A stretch of 64,000 nt of DNA from CAYLLN01 sp036496265 (lineage in GTDB: Bacteria > Planctomycetota > Planctomycetia > Pirellulales > Pirellulaceae): the NCBI GenBank assembly GCA_036496265.1, contig DASXLL010000162.1:6971-70970 (forward strand). Reading direction: 5' to 3'. The position numbers and the translations under genes were made by a program. The notes under the pieces were generated by a model. The model ran no database searches, was not told the origin of the DNA, and saw only the letters and a program-made list of their open reading frames with translations. Below are positions 8,286-17,247 of this stretch, piece by piece; within the stretch, counting starts at the first letter, position 1, and each line of letters opens with the position of its first letter.

Positions 8286-9236
8286 CTACTGCTTCACCGG
8301 TTCCATGATGAACTTGACCTTCGGCGGCGCGGCGGCGTCCTTGGCGGTGAGTTTTTGCTTGACGTAGCGCTGCGGCGCTTTATCGCCGGGGACGGTGAAG
8401 TTGTCCCCTTTTTGCAAGATCGGCCGGTCTTCGATCATGCTGCCGAATTGCCGGTCGGCGCCGGCGGCCTGGCAGGGGAACCAATGACCCTTGTTCTGGT
8501 CGTCGGTGAGATAAAACTCCGGATAGGTGTGACCGGGAATCCACACGGCGCGGGCGGGAATTTTGCTCGCCCGGCACATGGCGATCACGAGCGACGATAG
8601 CTCCTCGCAATCACCCTTTTCCGCTTTTAACGCGGCACTCGTCGGTTTGATCTCCTCGGCAAATTCATATTTGATATTGCCCCGTACCCAATCGAAGATC
8701 GCCGACGCCTTATCCCAGGCTAATTCCTTGCCGGCCGTTATTTCAGCCGCCAGCGATTTGATTTTGGCATCTTTGCTTTCGATGTACGGGCTGGGATTCA
8801 GAAACCGAATGATCCCCGCCGGTGGGGCCTTTATTTGATAAACGCTGGTCTCGCTTGGCGCTTCGATCCGCCGCTTCGTGATCTCATACGTGACGACAGC
8901 CGTGGCTTGCTCGCCGGGTGCGAGCCGCGGAATGAAGACACTCATCTGCCTCACGCCGGGCTGGCCGGGGGCGGCTTCGAGCGTTCGATACGAAATCTCA
9001 GTGCCGGGCGATTTGTCCTCGGCAATTTTCTTGAAGGTCTGCTCCGGCCATTCCATCGGCACGGGCAACGTGGCCCGAACGCTGCTCATCGCTCCGGTCG
9101 CCGTTACAACAACGCCAAACCGCCACTGCGAGGTCGATTCGGCGCCGAGGGTAATGCCGCGCTCTTCCGCGACGGCCGCCAGCGGAAAAATGAGCAGCGC
9201 GGCGGCACAAACAAACGATTGAGCTTCGGCAGCCAT
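8286..9236 (-). CDS. Exported transglutaminase-like protein, catalytic residues intact
   Basis: A 316-residue protein with a signal peptide (FVCAAALLIFPLAAVAEE). An N-terminal beta-sandwich-like region precedes a transglutaminase core. The nucleophile motif is KGDCEELSSLVIAMCRA (Cys about 210), followed by PARAVW and the His-containing GHTYPEFYL (His about 236). Such proteins may act as cysteine peptidases or amide-forming enzymes outside the cytoplasm; the substrate is unknown. It shares overall plan with the gene at 9920-10966, with a PepSY-like gene between them on the same strand. The ATG was preferred to an upstream TTG. Confidence 0.82.
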   Translation of the reverse strand: MAAEAQSFVCAAALLIFPLAAVAEERGITLGAESTSQWRFGVVVTATGAMSSVRATLPVPMEWPEQTFKKIAEDKSPGTEISYRTLEAAPGQPGVRQMSVFIPRLAPGEQATAVVTYEITKRRIEAPSETSVYQIKAPPAGIIRFLNPSPYIESKDAKIKSLAAEITAGKELAWDKASAIFDWVRGNIKYEFAEEIKPTSAALKAEKGDCEELSSLVIAMCRASKIPARAVWIPGHTYPEFYLTDDQNKGHWFPCQAAGADRQFGSMIEDRPILQKGDNFTVPGDKAPQRYVKQKLTAKDAAAPPKVKFIMEPVKQ

Positions 9237-9353
9237 AATTCGCAAGGTCGTAGCCAGCGGAAACTAGCGATGAAACGGGGCTAATTCCATGCTACTTCCA
9301 CAATCGCCGCTCTGCTTGGTCTTTTCCGCCCGTTGCGCGGCGGAATTTGCGAA

Positions 9354-9836
9354 CTATTCTTCGTCTTCCATCTCTTCCAAGAACTCGCCGCTGGCCGCGA
9401 AAACGCCAATCAGCGGCTTTTTCTGAAACGTCACCGCAATGTCATAGGTGGGCGGACCCTCGGCCGTGATTTCGTTCAGCAGGCGGACCTTGGCCTGCGG
9501 ATATTTCTTGTTGAGCGCCGCGGTGACAGCAGCCGGCAAATCCTTCAGCGTAATTTCGCGATCGATGACGCGGATGGGGCCCTTCGGATCGCATGTGATC
9601 CAGATTTTTTGATTGTTCAGCAGGATGTGAACGTCAACAAACGGCCGATTGTCTTCGACGCCCAGTGCTGCCGATTGCGGCTTGGCGGCGGGAAATTTTG
9701 TCATCACCGCATTCATCACGGCCTTCGGAACCTGACTCAGCGGCAGTGGCTGAGGCTCGGAGTCATCGGCAAAACCGACGGTAACCGCGGCAATAACCCC
9801 AACAAGGGCCAGCCAATGGACACGATAGCAATTCAT
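9354..9836 (-). CDS. Exported PepSY-like small protein
   Basis: A 160-residue secreted protein with signal peptide MNCYRVHWLALVGVIAAVTV. Two repeated halves carry the pattern LPxAVxxALxxKYPxAK (QVPKAVMNAVMTKFPAAK and DLPAAVTAALNKKYPQAK), typical of PepSY-like or BLIP-like domains that bind or inhibit proteins or sense ligands in the periplasm. It ends in an acidic EEMEDEE tail. It lies between two transglutaminase-fold genes on the same strand, and an inhibitory or chaperone role toward these neighbours is only a guess. Confidence 0.72.
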   Translation of the reverse strand: MNCYRVHWLALVGVIAAVTVGFADDSEPQPLPLSQVPKAVMNAVMTKFPAAKPQSAALGVEDNRPFVDVHILLNNQKIWITCDPKGPIRVIDREITLKDLPAAVTAALNKKYPQAKVRLLNEITAEGPPTYDIAVTFQKKPLIGVFAASGEFLEEMEDEE

Positions 9837-9919
9837 ACGACACTCCTTTGTCTGCCGCGAAGGATTGCAAAACGGCCGAAAGCAGGCCATGCCAGTTTTC
9901 GGCCCAATTGGGTTAATTT

Positions 9920-10966
9920 TCAGTCGGCATTCCGCAGGCGGAACTCAGCCGCCGGTTTGGCGGCCCCTTTGGCCGACCAAAACAGATTGACCCAACGCTG
10001 GACGGCTTTTTCCTCGGGCACCTTAAAGCTATCTCCCTTTCCAAGGATCGGGCGATAATCCTTGCAGGCGCCGAGCTCGACCTTGTCGTCTTGCATGACG
10101 CACGGATACCAGCTGCCCTTGGGGCCCTTGGGCTGCTTTGGTTTCTTCTCTTTGGCGGCTGGCTTTTCTTCTGGGCCGTCCGCGTTTTCGTCCGCGACGG
10201 CGGGAGCGTCTTCCAGATAAAACTCGGCATGGCAAAAATCCACCGACCACACCATGCGAGCCGGGATCTTCGCCGCGCGGCAGATCGCGACGAACGTGGC
10301 GTTCAAGTCTTCGCGGTCGGCCTTGCCGTCACGCAACACGGCGAGGACCCCTTTGTTCTTGTCCTTGGGATTCGGCTCGTACTTTACCGTCTCACGGACG
10401 CCAGCCTGAATCGATTTAACCTGCTGCCATGCTGAGTCTTTTTCGTCCGTCATTTCCCGCGCCAGGCTGCGTACCTTCGCGTTGGTGGCCTCAATCAGTG
10501 GGCTGGGGCCGAGGAATTTTTTGATCTCGTTCGGCAGATTTTTAGGAACGACGAGGCCGTCAGTGTTTCGCGGTGGAAGCTGCTCGTGCTTGGTAACCTC
10601 GAACGTGATGAAGCATTCGGCCGTGCCGCCGGCAGGAATTTGCGGCGCATCGAAGACCATTTGCTTAAGGCCGTCGATCTGCCGGTAATTATGCCGCGGA
10701 ATGCCGGGCGAAATTTGCTGACTGGCGACCTTCACCTGCTGTTCAGGCCAATCGGCCGGCACCGGAAATGTGCCGACGACGCTGTTGCAAGGCCCAGCGG
10801 TTGCCCGTACGGAGATCCCGAATTCCCATTTGTGCGTTTGGACGTCGGGCGTTTTTTCGGCCGGCTTACCTGGCTCTTCGATCGGTGGCTGCGCGGCGAT
10901 GAGATACTGCGCTGCAACGATCAGCGCGGCAGTGGCAAAATGAGTCCAGGCGAATCGGCGGAACAT
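9920..10966 (-). CDS. Exported transglutaminase-fold protein lacking the catalytic Cys and His
   Basis: A 348-residue paralogue of the product of 8286-9236, with the same order: signal peptide, beta region, FLGPSPLIEATNAKVRSLA, transglutaminase core, and C-terminal YRPILGKGDSFKVPEEKA. At the nucleophile position the motif reads ADREDLNATFVAICRAAKI: Arg 218 replaces Cys (CGC instead of TGC, a single transition). At the His position the segment DFCHAEFYL has Phe 244. A Lys/Pro/Glu-rich insert of about 30 residues follows. It is probably a non-catalytic member with a binding or scaffolding role. It stands upstream of the PepSY-like and active paralogue genes. Confidence 0.8.
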   Translation of the reverse strand: MFRRFAWTHFATAALIVAAQYLIAAQPPIEEPGKPAEKTPDVQTHKWEFGISVRATAGPCNSVVGTFPVPADWPEQQVKVASQQISPGIPRHNYRQIDGLKQMVFDAPQIPAGGTAECFITFEVTKHEQLPPRNTDGLVVPKNLPNEIKKFLGPSPLIEATNAKVRSLAREMTDEKDSAWQQVKSIQAGVRETVKYEPNPKDKNKGVLAVLRDGKADREDLNATFVAICRAAKIPARMVWSVDFCHAEFYLEDAPAVADENADGPEEKPAAKEKKPKQPKGPKGSWYPCVMQDDKVELGACKDYRPILGKGDSFKVPEEKAVQRWVNLFWSAKGAAKPAAEFRLRNAD

Positions 10967-11071
10967 GCTTCCCTCACGGCTGCAAAAAGCCGATGCCGCT
11001 CAGAAAAAGCGCGGCATTCAGGAAAGCATAAGTCGCGGCTTAGATCGCGACTGCCGCTCCGGTGAATCGTT

Positions 11072-11118
11072 ATACCCTCACCCTAACCCTCTCCCAGCGG
11101 GAGAGGGGACGGTGAATC
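11072..11118. repeat. Interspersed repeat CCCTCACCCTAACCCTCTCC with hairpin
   Basis: The element is ACCCTCACCCTAACCC followed by the hairpin CTCTCCCAGCGGGAGAG and GGTGAAT. It resembles a repeat found between genes in many GC-rich bacteria. A diverged copy lies in opposite orientation at 43431-43492. It sits just past the 3' end of the small lipoprotein gene on the minus strand. Confidence 0.6.
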
Positions 11119-11130
11119 CGTTAACTCGAC

Positions 11131-11352
11131 TTATAACGTCGGCGCGATTTCGATCGGCCCGGGCATGACCTGCGGCGTTGTCGGCATCATCATCGTTGCT
11201 TGGGGGCCGCCCGGTCCGCACGCTGGCGGCGGGCAGCAGCGATCGCCCCGGTTGAACCAACTGCTGCCCGAGCTGCGGCCGCACGAGCTGCACCCGGCAA
11301 GGCTCGCGATGGTTACAACCACTCCCGTCAGCAATAGCAGTTTTTTGCTCAT
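11131..11352 (-). CDS. Very small lipoprotein
   Basis: A 73-residue protein with a lipoprotein signal: MSKKLLLLTGVVVTIASLAGC, lipobox LAGC with Cys about 21. The mature part is only about 50 residues, rich in Cys, Gly and Pro (CSSCGR, CCPPPACGPGG) and ends with a low-complexity Met/Pro run. Short cysteine-rich lipoproteins are frequent in planctomycetes; no function can be assigned. Confidence 0.65.
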   Translation of the reverse strand: MSKKLLLLTGVVVTIASLAGCSSCGRSSGSSWFNRGDRCCPPPACGPGGPQATMMMPTTPQVMPGPIEIAPTL

Positions 11353-11659
11353 GGCATTTCTCTCCCGCGGAGCTCAAGTTCTGAGTTGCTTCCGCTCCAA
11401 CTCTAGGCGCGCCGGCGTGAGGTGCAAATGCAACCGTTGACTTTTGGCAACAGGCGGCCGCGAATAATCGCGGAAAATAGCGTTCCTGCGGCTTATGCAG
11501 GAGTTCGGCGTTGTTGCTTTGCCGCACGGACGTGTGATGCACTCAACCGCAACAGTCGAGAAAATGCTACAGTAGCTTGACGCCGTCTTGGATAGTGCGC
11601 CGAGCGAGCGCGCGGCCCGTGCGGCCGTTAAATTCGTTACCAGCGGAATATCTTTCTCC

Positions 11660-12733
11660 ATGACGCGGCAACCGGCATTTCGTCTGGCTGGCGCTGCGTC
11701 GTGCCTGGTGTGGCTCGCGGGCGTTTTTGCAGCCGCGGCAATTTATGCCGAGGACGTGGCCAAAAGTGGCTCGGCCGAAGCCTCGCCCTCCCAAAAACAG
11801 CCACAGCAGGTGTGCCGAACTTTCCGCGTTCGCGACGAGGATCAAGTCTGGCTGGTCAGCACGCGGCATTTGGGCTGCTACATGGGCGGCAAGAACTGGC
11901 CGACGTATCAAATCTGGCTCTACGAAAAAGGAACCTGGCAGCCGCGGACGGAGGCGGAGTTTTTTGCGGCCGATTCGGCGGAGATTGTGACGCCGCTGTA
12001 CGTTCACGGCAATCGCGTCAATGCGAACGAGGCTAGCAGCTACGGCCTGAGCTTCTATTTCGAGTTCGTCGGCAAGCTCGATCACGAGCCACCGGTGCGG
12101 TTCGTGATTTGGTCGTGGCCCAGTGATGAAATCAAGGGAAATCTGAAGGATGTCCGAGCGAAAGCAGATCGTTCGGATTACGAGGCGTATTATCTCGCGT
12201 GTTTTCTGGCCCGCATGAAGCCGGAGGTGCATGTCGGCTTGCTCGGTTATAGCTTCGGCGCCCGAATCGTTAGTGGCGCTCTGCATCTATTAAACGGTGG
12301 GGCCATCTTCGGTCATTCTGTCTCCGCAGGCGAGCATCCGCAGTTTCGAGTCGCCCTCTGGGCGGCCGCCGAGCACAACTATTGGTATCAGCCGGGGCAG
12401 TTTCACGGTCGAGCCCCGGCCGCGGCTGATGCCTGGTTCATCACCATCAACTGCTGTGACCCGGTCCTTTCTCGTTATCGTTTCCTTGACAGGTGCAGTA
12501 ACGCCGACGCGGTGGGCTTTTCAGGCATCTATGGCCGCAACCTATTGCCGCCCGATGTGAACGCACGGATCGAGGAAGTCAACGTCTCGAACATTGTCGG
12601 CGGCACGCACGATTGGCGGGCTTATCTATATTCGCAGTGGATTCAGGACCGAACGCGCGAGTACATCCTCTGGCATCCGCTGTTTGGCAGTGCGTCAGAG
12701 AAGAAGGCCATGGCGGCCGTTGCGGCTGAATAG
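11660..12733 (+). CDS. Exported alpha/beta hydrolase-like protein
   Basis: A 357-residue protein with a signal peptide (LVWLAGVFAAAAIYAED). It has a nucleophile-elbow motif, LLGYSFGARIVSG (Ser about 198), and a late HDW segment (GGTHDWRAYLYSQW) that could provide the catalytic His, so a serine hydrolase or esterase fold is likely. The early stretch SGSAEASPSQ (residues 36-45) is encoded by a 26-bp repeat that also occurs in sufD in the same frame. The ATG was chosen to begin the signal peptide. The substrate is unknown. Confidence 0.75.
   Translation: MTRQPAFRLAGAASCLVWLAGVFAAAAIYAEDVAKSGSAEASPSQKQPQQVCRTFRVRDEDQVWLVSTRHLGCYMGGKNWPTYQIWLYEKGTWQPRTEAEFFAADSAEIVTPLYVHGNRVNANEASSYGLSFYFEFVGKLDHEPPVRFVIWSWPSDEIKGNLKDVRAKADRSDYEAYYLACFLARMKPEVHVGLLGYSFGARIVSGALHLLNGGAIFGHSVSAGEHPQFRVALWAAAEHNYWYQPGQFHGRAPAAADAWFITINCCDPVLSRYRFLDRCSNADAVGFSGIYGRNLLPPDVNARIEEVNVSNIVGGTHDWRAYLYSQWIQDRTREYILWHPLFGSASEKKAMAAVAAE
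11768..11793. repeat. REP-like repeat inside the hydrolase gene
   Basis: 26 bp beginning GGCTCGGCCGAAGCC and continuing TCGCCCTCCCA. It matches 24 of 26 positions of the repeat at 48024-48049 in sufD (opposite strand of the window) and is read in the same codon phase there, giving GSAxASPSQ in both proteins. Confidence 0.75.
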
Positions 12734-12866
12734 CGCCGCTTCAAATGGCCGGCACGGGCTCGCGTTCGGTGGCCCTCCATAGCTGTCCGCAAGCTTTGAA
12801 TCCGCTACGATCTGGGCAACATCTGCCGGTACTCCGGCCATCCCATTCGCTCGATCGGAGCAGCGT

Positions 12867-13826
12867 ATGCGTCTTTGTCGATTCCAGCACAACGGACAGG
12901 CTCAGGCCGGTTTTTACGACGACCAATTCGTGGTTCCGGTAGCGGCTGCCGCTGAACTCCATGCCAAGGCGTCGTCCGAGAAGCTCGGCGCATTAACGGG
13001 CGATAATTTGCTCGATTTTTTGCCGCCGGACGGGAAGCATTTCGCGGCGGCGAAGAAAATTGCCGATTGGATGGCCAAAAGCGCGGACGCGATCCCCGCG
13101 GCGACGAAGTTGGCCCACGATTCGGTCGAAATCCTCGTTCCGATTCCGAATCCGAGCAAGCTATTGCTCTTGGCCGGCAATTACAACGAGCACTTGACCG
13201 AAGGCGGCGGGGCGGGGACCGAACGAGCCGAAACTTTTCCATACGTCTTTTGGAAGCCGCCGACCACGACTCTGATTGCCACGAACAAACCCGTGGTCAT
13301 TCCCAAAATCTCGCCCGACCATATCGATTGGGAGTTGGAGCAATGCATCGTCATCGGCCGGCGGGCGCGGCACGTCCCTGAGGCCGAAGCGCTGAAGTAC
13401 GTGGCGGGCTACACAGTCCTCAACGACATTTCGGACCGCCAATATCGTCCCAATCCGGGCCGCAAGCAGCGCGGGAACGACAAGTGGTTTGACTGGGAGC
13501 ATGGCAAGTGGCACGACACGTTCGCTCCGTGCGGCCCGTGCATTGCTTCGGCCGATGCGATTCCTGATCCGCAGAAACTGAAGATGAAATTGACACTTAA
13601 CGGCAAAGTGAGACAGGACGCCACGACGGGTCAGCAGATTTTTCCCATCGCCGCTGTGGTGGCCTTTATCAGCGACATCGTCACGCTGGAACCCGGCGAC
13701 TTGATCTCGACGGGAACGCCGGGCGGCGTGGGCAATACGACGGGCACCTATCTCCAACGCGGCGACAAAATGGAAGCGTGGATCGAAGGGATTGGGACGC
13801 TGGTTTCGCCGGTGGTAAATGAATAA
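12867..13826 (+). CDS. Fumarylacetoacetate hydrolase family protein
   Basis: A 319-residue cytoplasmic protein. After an N-terminal domain, the FAH core starts near residue 92 (PIPNPSKLLLLAGNYNEHL). It includes acidic metal-binding segments around DHIDWELEQCIVIG and GYTVLNDISDRQ, the WHDTFAPCGP segment, and the C-terminal ISTGTPGGVG loop. Family members split carbon-carbon bonds or decarboxylate beta-diketo acids, using a divalent metal. The exact substrate is not evident. No pathway neighbours were seen. Confidence 0.88.
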   Translation: MRLCRFQHNGQAQAGFYDDQFVVPVAAAAELHAKASSEKLGALTGDNLLDFLPPDGKHFAAAKKIADWMAKSADAIPAATKLAHDSVEILVPIPNPSKLLLLAGNYNEHLTEGGGAGTERAETFPYVFWKPPTTTLIATNKPVVIPKISPDHIDWELEQCIVIGRRARHVPEAEALKYVAGYTVLNDISDRQYRPNPGRKQRGNDKWFDWEHGKWHDTFAPCGPCIASADAIPDPQKLKMKLTLNGKVRQDATTGQQIFPIAAVVAFISDIVTLEPGDLISTGTPGGVGNTTGTYLQRGDKMEAWIEGIGTLVSPVVNE

Positions 13827-13834
13827 GAGCGAAG

Positions 13835-13950
13835 GTAGTCCCCTCGCTCCGCGAGGGACAGATGCGCCGAGACCGTCTCCATCCAAAACGACGTCAAACA
13901 CCAGTTAATGGCATCGCTACGATCAGGCCCTTGCGAAGCAAGGGGCCTAC
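13835..13950. repeat. BIME: inverted pair of REP-like hairpins with GTAG ends
   Basis: The left unit begins GTAGTCCCCTCGCTCCGCG and the right unit is its inverted counterpart, ending GCAAGGGGCCTAC. They lie between the convergent fumarylacetoacetase-family and DUF1501 genes. The right GTAG begins one base after the TAA stop of the DUF1501 gene. Confidence 0.7.
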
Positions 13951-13951
13951 A

Positions 13952-15433
13952 TTAGGCAAACAACTTCGTGACCGGCTCGGCCTTCACCAGCTCTCGCGGC
14001 TGATTGAGGTGGTTATAGACGATGGTATTGGGGTTGATGCCGACGGCGTGGTAGATCGTGGCGACGACATCGATTGGGTGCGTAGGGTTTTCCAGCGGGG
14101 CTGAACCCGTCGCGTCGCTCTTGCCATAGACGAAGCCGCGTTTGATGCCGGCGCCGGCGAGGACGGCGGTGTAGCAGTAGGGCCAGTGGTCGCGGCCGTC
14201 GTCGCTGTTGCCGTTGCCAGACGTGCTGACGCCACGCTGCGGGCTGCGTCCGAATTCGCCGAGGGCGACGACGAGCGTTTCGTCGAGGAGGCCGCGTTCG
14301 TCGAGGTCGGCGATGAGCGTGGAGAGGCCGCTGTCCAGCATGGGCGCCGACTGGTTCTTCATCCGGGCGGAGAGACCGACGTGAACGTCCCACGAATGGT
14401 TGTCGCTATTGGCGACCTTCGGCCACACGACTTCGACCACCCGCGTCCCGGCTTCGACCAGGCGGCGAGCGAGCAGGCAGCTTTGGCCGAACGTGTTGCG
14501 GCCGTAGCGGTCGCGGATCTTGTCCGACTCTTTGTTGAGCGAAAACGCCTCGCGAGCCTTGCCCGACATGATCAGACTGAGGGCCGATTCGTAATACTTA
14601 TCGAGATCGTACTTGGCGACGGCCTTGTCGATCTCCGGCATGCCCTGATTGATCATGTCGCGGAGGCGGGCGCGGCGATCGAGCCGCGTTTCGCTCACTT
14701 CGGGCCGCAGCGTGAGGTCATCGACCTTAATGCGGTCGAGCTTGTTCATGTCCATGTCGTCGCCCGGCGGGAACAGATAGTACGGGTCGTACGCGCGGCC
14801 GAGAAAGCCCGCGGTGCCCGACTTGTTGACGACATTGCTCTCTTGCAGCGGCCGCGGCAGCATGACAAACGGCAGCATCGGCGTCGTCGGCGGCTTCAAG
14901 CGAATGATGTTCGAACCGAGATTGGGAAAATCCTTTGGCGTCGGCGGCTCAAGCTGTCCCGACGGGCTCACTTTATCGGCCGTATAGCCGGTGTGAAACT
15001 GATAGATGGCCGCCGTGTGATTGAAGAGGCCAACGGGCGTGTAAGCCATCGAGCGAACGAACGTGAACTTGTTCGTGACGTCGTTGATCTTCGGCAGCAG
15101 CTCGGTCACATCCATTCCGGGCGTTTTGGCCGGAATGCGTTTGAAAACGCTCTTCACGTTGTCCGGCACATTGTCCTTCGGATCCCACAGATCGAGGTGA
15201 CTCGGTCCGCCTTGCAAATAAACGAGGATCACGCTCTTCGCGCGGCCCCAGCCGGGAGCGACGGGCGCGGCCACCGGCGTGGCGGCTTGAGCCGATTGCA
15301 GCTTGAGCATGCCGCCGAGCGTCAGGCCGAGAAAGCCCGAGCCGCCGACGCGGAGAATATCCCGGCGGGTAACGCCGAGATGCGAATCGCAGAGGTCCTT
15401 GCCGGGCTGGCCAGGAATGCAGAGCATCGACAT
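13952..15433 (-). CDS. DUF1501 domain protein
   Basis: A 493-residue protein. The N-terminus has a twin-arginine-like TRRDILRVGGSGFLGLTLGG, suggesting Tat export. The body has VILVYLQGGPSHLDLWDPK, the FGQSCLLARRLVEAGTRVVE segment, VVALGEFGRSP and DHWPYCYTAVLAGAG, which are marks of DUF1501, a sulfatase/alkaline-phosphatase-like family greatly expanded in planctomycetes. Usually a DUF1549/DUF1553 gene is adjacent, but none is adjacent here; the one in this window pairs with the second DUF1501 gene at 37-38.5 kb. The start at MSMLCIPGQPG was chosen because upstream residues are not conserved. Confidence 0.93.
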   Translation of the reverse strand: MSMLCIPGQPGKDLCDSHLGVTRRDILRVGGSGFLGLTLGGMLKLQSAQAATPVAAPVAPGWGRAKSVILVYLQGGPSHLDLWDPKDNVPDNVKSVFKRIPAKTPGMDVTELLPKINDVTNKFTFVRSMAYTPVGLFNHTAAIYQFHTGYTADKVSPSGQLEPPTPKDFPNLGSNIIRLKPPTTPMLPFVMLPRPLQESNVVNKSGTAGFLGRAYDPYYLFPPGDDMDMNKLDRIKVDDLTLRPEVSETRLDRRARLRDMINQGMPEIDKAVAKYDLDKYYESALSLIMSGKAREAFSLNKESDKIRDRYGRNTFGQSCLLARRLVEAGTRVVEVVWPKVANSDNHSWDVHVGLSARMKNQSAPMLDSGLSTLIADLDERGLLDETLVVALGEFGRSPQRGVSTSGNGNSDDGRDHWPYCYTAVLAGAGIKRGFVYGKSDATGSAPLENPTHPIDVVATIYHAVGINPNTIVYNHLNQPRELVKAEPVTKLFA

Positions 15434-15738
15434 GGCGATGTCCTTTTCGATGTGGTGGGAGAGCAACACCAGTGTGGCTGTGTTTTGCGAAGCATAACAC
15501 GGCCTCTGGCGCCACTTGCAGGCGGGAACTGGGCGTAAACTGCCCAGTCTGGTTACTTGCCGTACTATACCGCCCCGGCAAAGCCAGTGTCAACTTTGCT
15601 GTCGGGGCTAGCGGCGGATATCGGCTGGCGGCGTTCCTCGACTACAGCAAATCGACCGCCATCGAGGCCCAGTTAGCACTAGGTCCACTTTGGGCTGGTT
15701 TTCGACGACTGGGTTTGGTAAACGCACGCGGCTTATAC

Positions 15739-15795
15739 GTGGGGCAGGCATCTTGCCTGCCATATTCTTCGCGGCAGGCAAAATGCTTGCCCCAC
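15739..15795. repeat. BIME of the GTGGGGCAGGC family
   Basis: The left half starts GTGGGGCAGGCATCTTGCC and the right half ends GCTTGCCCCAC, with 11 bp between them. Further copies lie at 18393 and 56491, and a half copy is inside the PVC cytochrome gene at 25638. It sits 10 bp before the start of the next gene. Confidence 0.8.
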
Positions 15796-15805
15796 GGAGT
15801 CGCCC

Positions 15806-16180
15806 ATGACACGTCGCATCTGGCTCAAATGCCTTGTCTGGTCCGTCGGCTGGTTGCCTTTGGCTGCCATCCGGCAATTCGTCCGCGCCGACGAGCAACA
15901 AGCCACGCTCAACGAACTCCTCCGCTCGATTCTCAAATGCCGCCGCCCCGAGGAATTCGCCTATGTCAATCTCGTGACGGCCAAAGTCGATTCCGGCGAG
16001 CTGCCACCCGCTCTTGTTCTCAGCATGATGCAGTGGGCCCGCAAGCGCTCCCGCCAAGAGGTCGAAAATCATCGCCGCAACACCGACATTCCGTTTCCGT
16101 ACTTTCAACAGGGCATGCACCTTCGCGCGGCCGAAATCGGTGTCAGTCTGCCCGAATTTACGACCGTCATAACACCATAG
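15806..16180 (+). CDS. Small exported hypothetical protein
   Basis: A 124-residue protein with an N-terminal signal-like segment (IWLKCLVWSVGWLPLAAI), then a mostly helical domain with KCRRPEEFAYVNLVTAKVD and FPYFQQGMHLRAAEIGV. No enzymatic motif or known family was recognised. The gene begins immediately after a REP pair, which may affect its transcript. The real N-terminus is the ATG 10 bp past the repeat. Confidence 0.55.
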   Translation: MTRRIWLKCLVWSVGWLPLAAIRQFVRADEQQATLNELLRSILKCRRPEEFAYVNLVTAKVDSGELPPALVLSMMQWARKRSRQEVENHRRNTDIPFPYFQQGMHLRAAEIGVSLPEFTTVITP

Positions 16181-16443
16181 TATGAGCGTGTTAAAACGCA
16201 CGCCTTGCCCAGGATTCAAGGCCGACCGCGGTAATCTCCGGTGAGTTTCCGGGTATTACTGCTTTTGACAGCTGGCACCGCAAAAATCCCTGCGATTACG
16301 GCGTTTTGGAGTCATTTTTTCTCTTGCGGCGGCCTTGCCCCCGGATAGAGTCAAAGCTGTCCGCGGCGCGTGTTGCAATTTGGCAACAGCCGATTGTCGA
16401 ACACGAAATCGCTGCGGATAAACCTCTCCCAACGGCCAAAGCC
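16181..16443. other. Intergenic gap upstream of 16444
   Basis: 263 bp between two plus-strand genes. No RNA gene or convincing promoter was recognised. The frame of the next gene is open back to 16306, so a longer N-terminus there cannot be excluded. Confidence 0.4.
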
Positions 16444-17010
16444 ATGCCTGCCCGCCACCATCACTCTGCGGAAGTCGATGAGCTGCTCTTGAACGCGCGG
16501 CTCCGCGACGAGCTGGAGCCGTTCCTCGACGAGTCGGTACACATCCTCGACTGCCGCCGGCTGCCGACCTCCGACGAGAACGAATTCCTTGAGCAGATGC
16601 TCGCCTGGGAGCGGGCGCCGGTGCTGCCGATCGCCAAATGGTTTCAGCCGGAGCTGGCGCTGCCGCATCCCGATCGGCTGACGGACGCCGAGCTGCATAC
16701 AATCCTCACCGAGACGATTCAGAAGCTGCATTCGCAGCGGATCGTCCTCGACTTCACCGATCACTTGAGCGATCGGCAGTTATATTGCTTGATCCTCCGC
16801 GATATACTGCCGTCGCCTGAGAAAAAGTTGGATTTGCCGCGTAACCATCTGCATTGGCATTTCCTCGACGACGAGGCCCAGCCCGAAATTTGGCTGATGT
16901 TCTACGCCTCCGACGAAGAGCGTGAAGTCTGGGCCGAACAAACCGGCCAGCCGCTGCCGCCCAAGAAGAAGCCGCCGCACCCGCGGCGGATGCCACGACG
17001 GCCGGCATAG
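16444..17010 (+). CDS. Conserved-looking hypothetical protein
   Basis: A 188-residue soluble protein. It has acidic and Leu-rich helices, with LLNARLRDELEPFLDES, LTDAELHTILTETIQKLHSQ and LPRNHLHWHFLDDEAQPEIW as the most distinctive stretches, and a basic Pro/Lys tail (KKKPPHPRRMPRRP). No family was recognised; no signal peptide or membrane helix. Start chosen at the ATG of MPARHHHSAEV; a start 46 codons upstream is possible but that sequence looks non-coding. It is followed by nadA on the same strand. Confidence 0.55.
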   Translation: MPARHHHSAEVDELLLNARLRDELEPFLDESVHILDCRRLPTSDENEFLEQMLAWERAPVLPIAKWFQPELALPHPDRLTDAELHTILTETIQKLHSQRIVLDFTDHLSDRQLYCLILRDILPSPEKKLDLPRNHLHWHFLDDEAQPEIWLMFYASDEEREVWAEQTGQPLPPKKKPPHPRRMPRRPA

Positions 17011-17247
17011 CGTTTGGAAAGGCGATGGGCGGCTCAGCGCGAGGGGGTCGGGAGTCGATTGCGGTATAACTCTCGCCAGCTGGATAACCGTTTTCGCAAT
17101 CGACTCCCGACCCCTTCCCTTCGGATTGCGGCGGTTGGCGGCTCCTTCCTATTGAGCACTCCGTCTTTCGAGTGCCGACGACTCACCGCGCTCGCCAATC
17201 GGGCATATAATTGGTTATCTCACCAGTTAAGTGCTCAAGTAGATTCC

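Noticed and set aside
14186..15538. 450-codon frame opposite the DUF1501 gene
   Set aside because: The minus-strand protein is a well-supported DUF1501; the opposite frame is a GC-codon shadow with no motifs.
15472..16185. Alternative frame overlapping the small exported protein at 15806
   Set aside because: It runs through a REP pair and has Arg/Pro/Cys-rich sequence without a plausible start; the in-frame gene at 15806 has a signal peptide.
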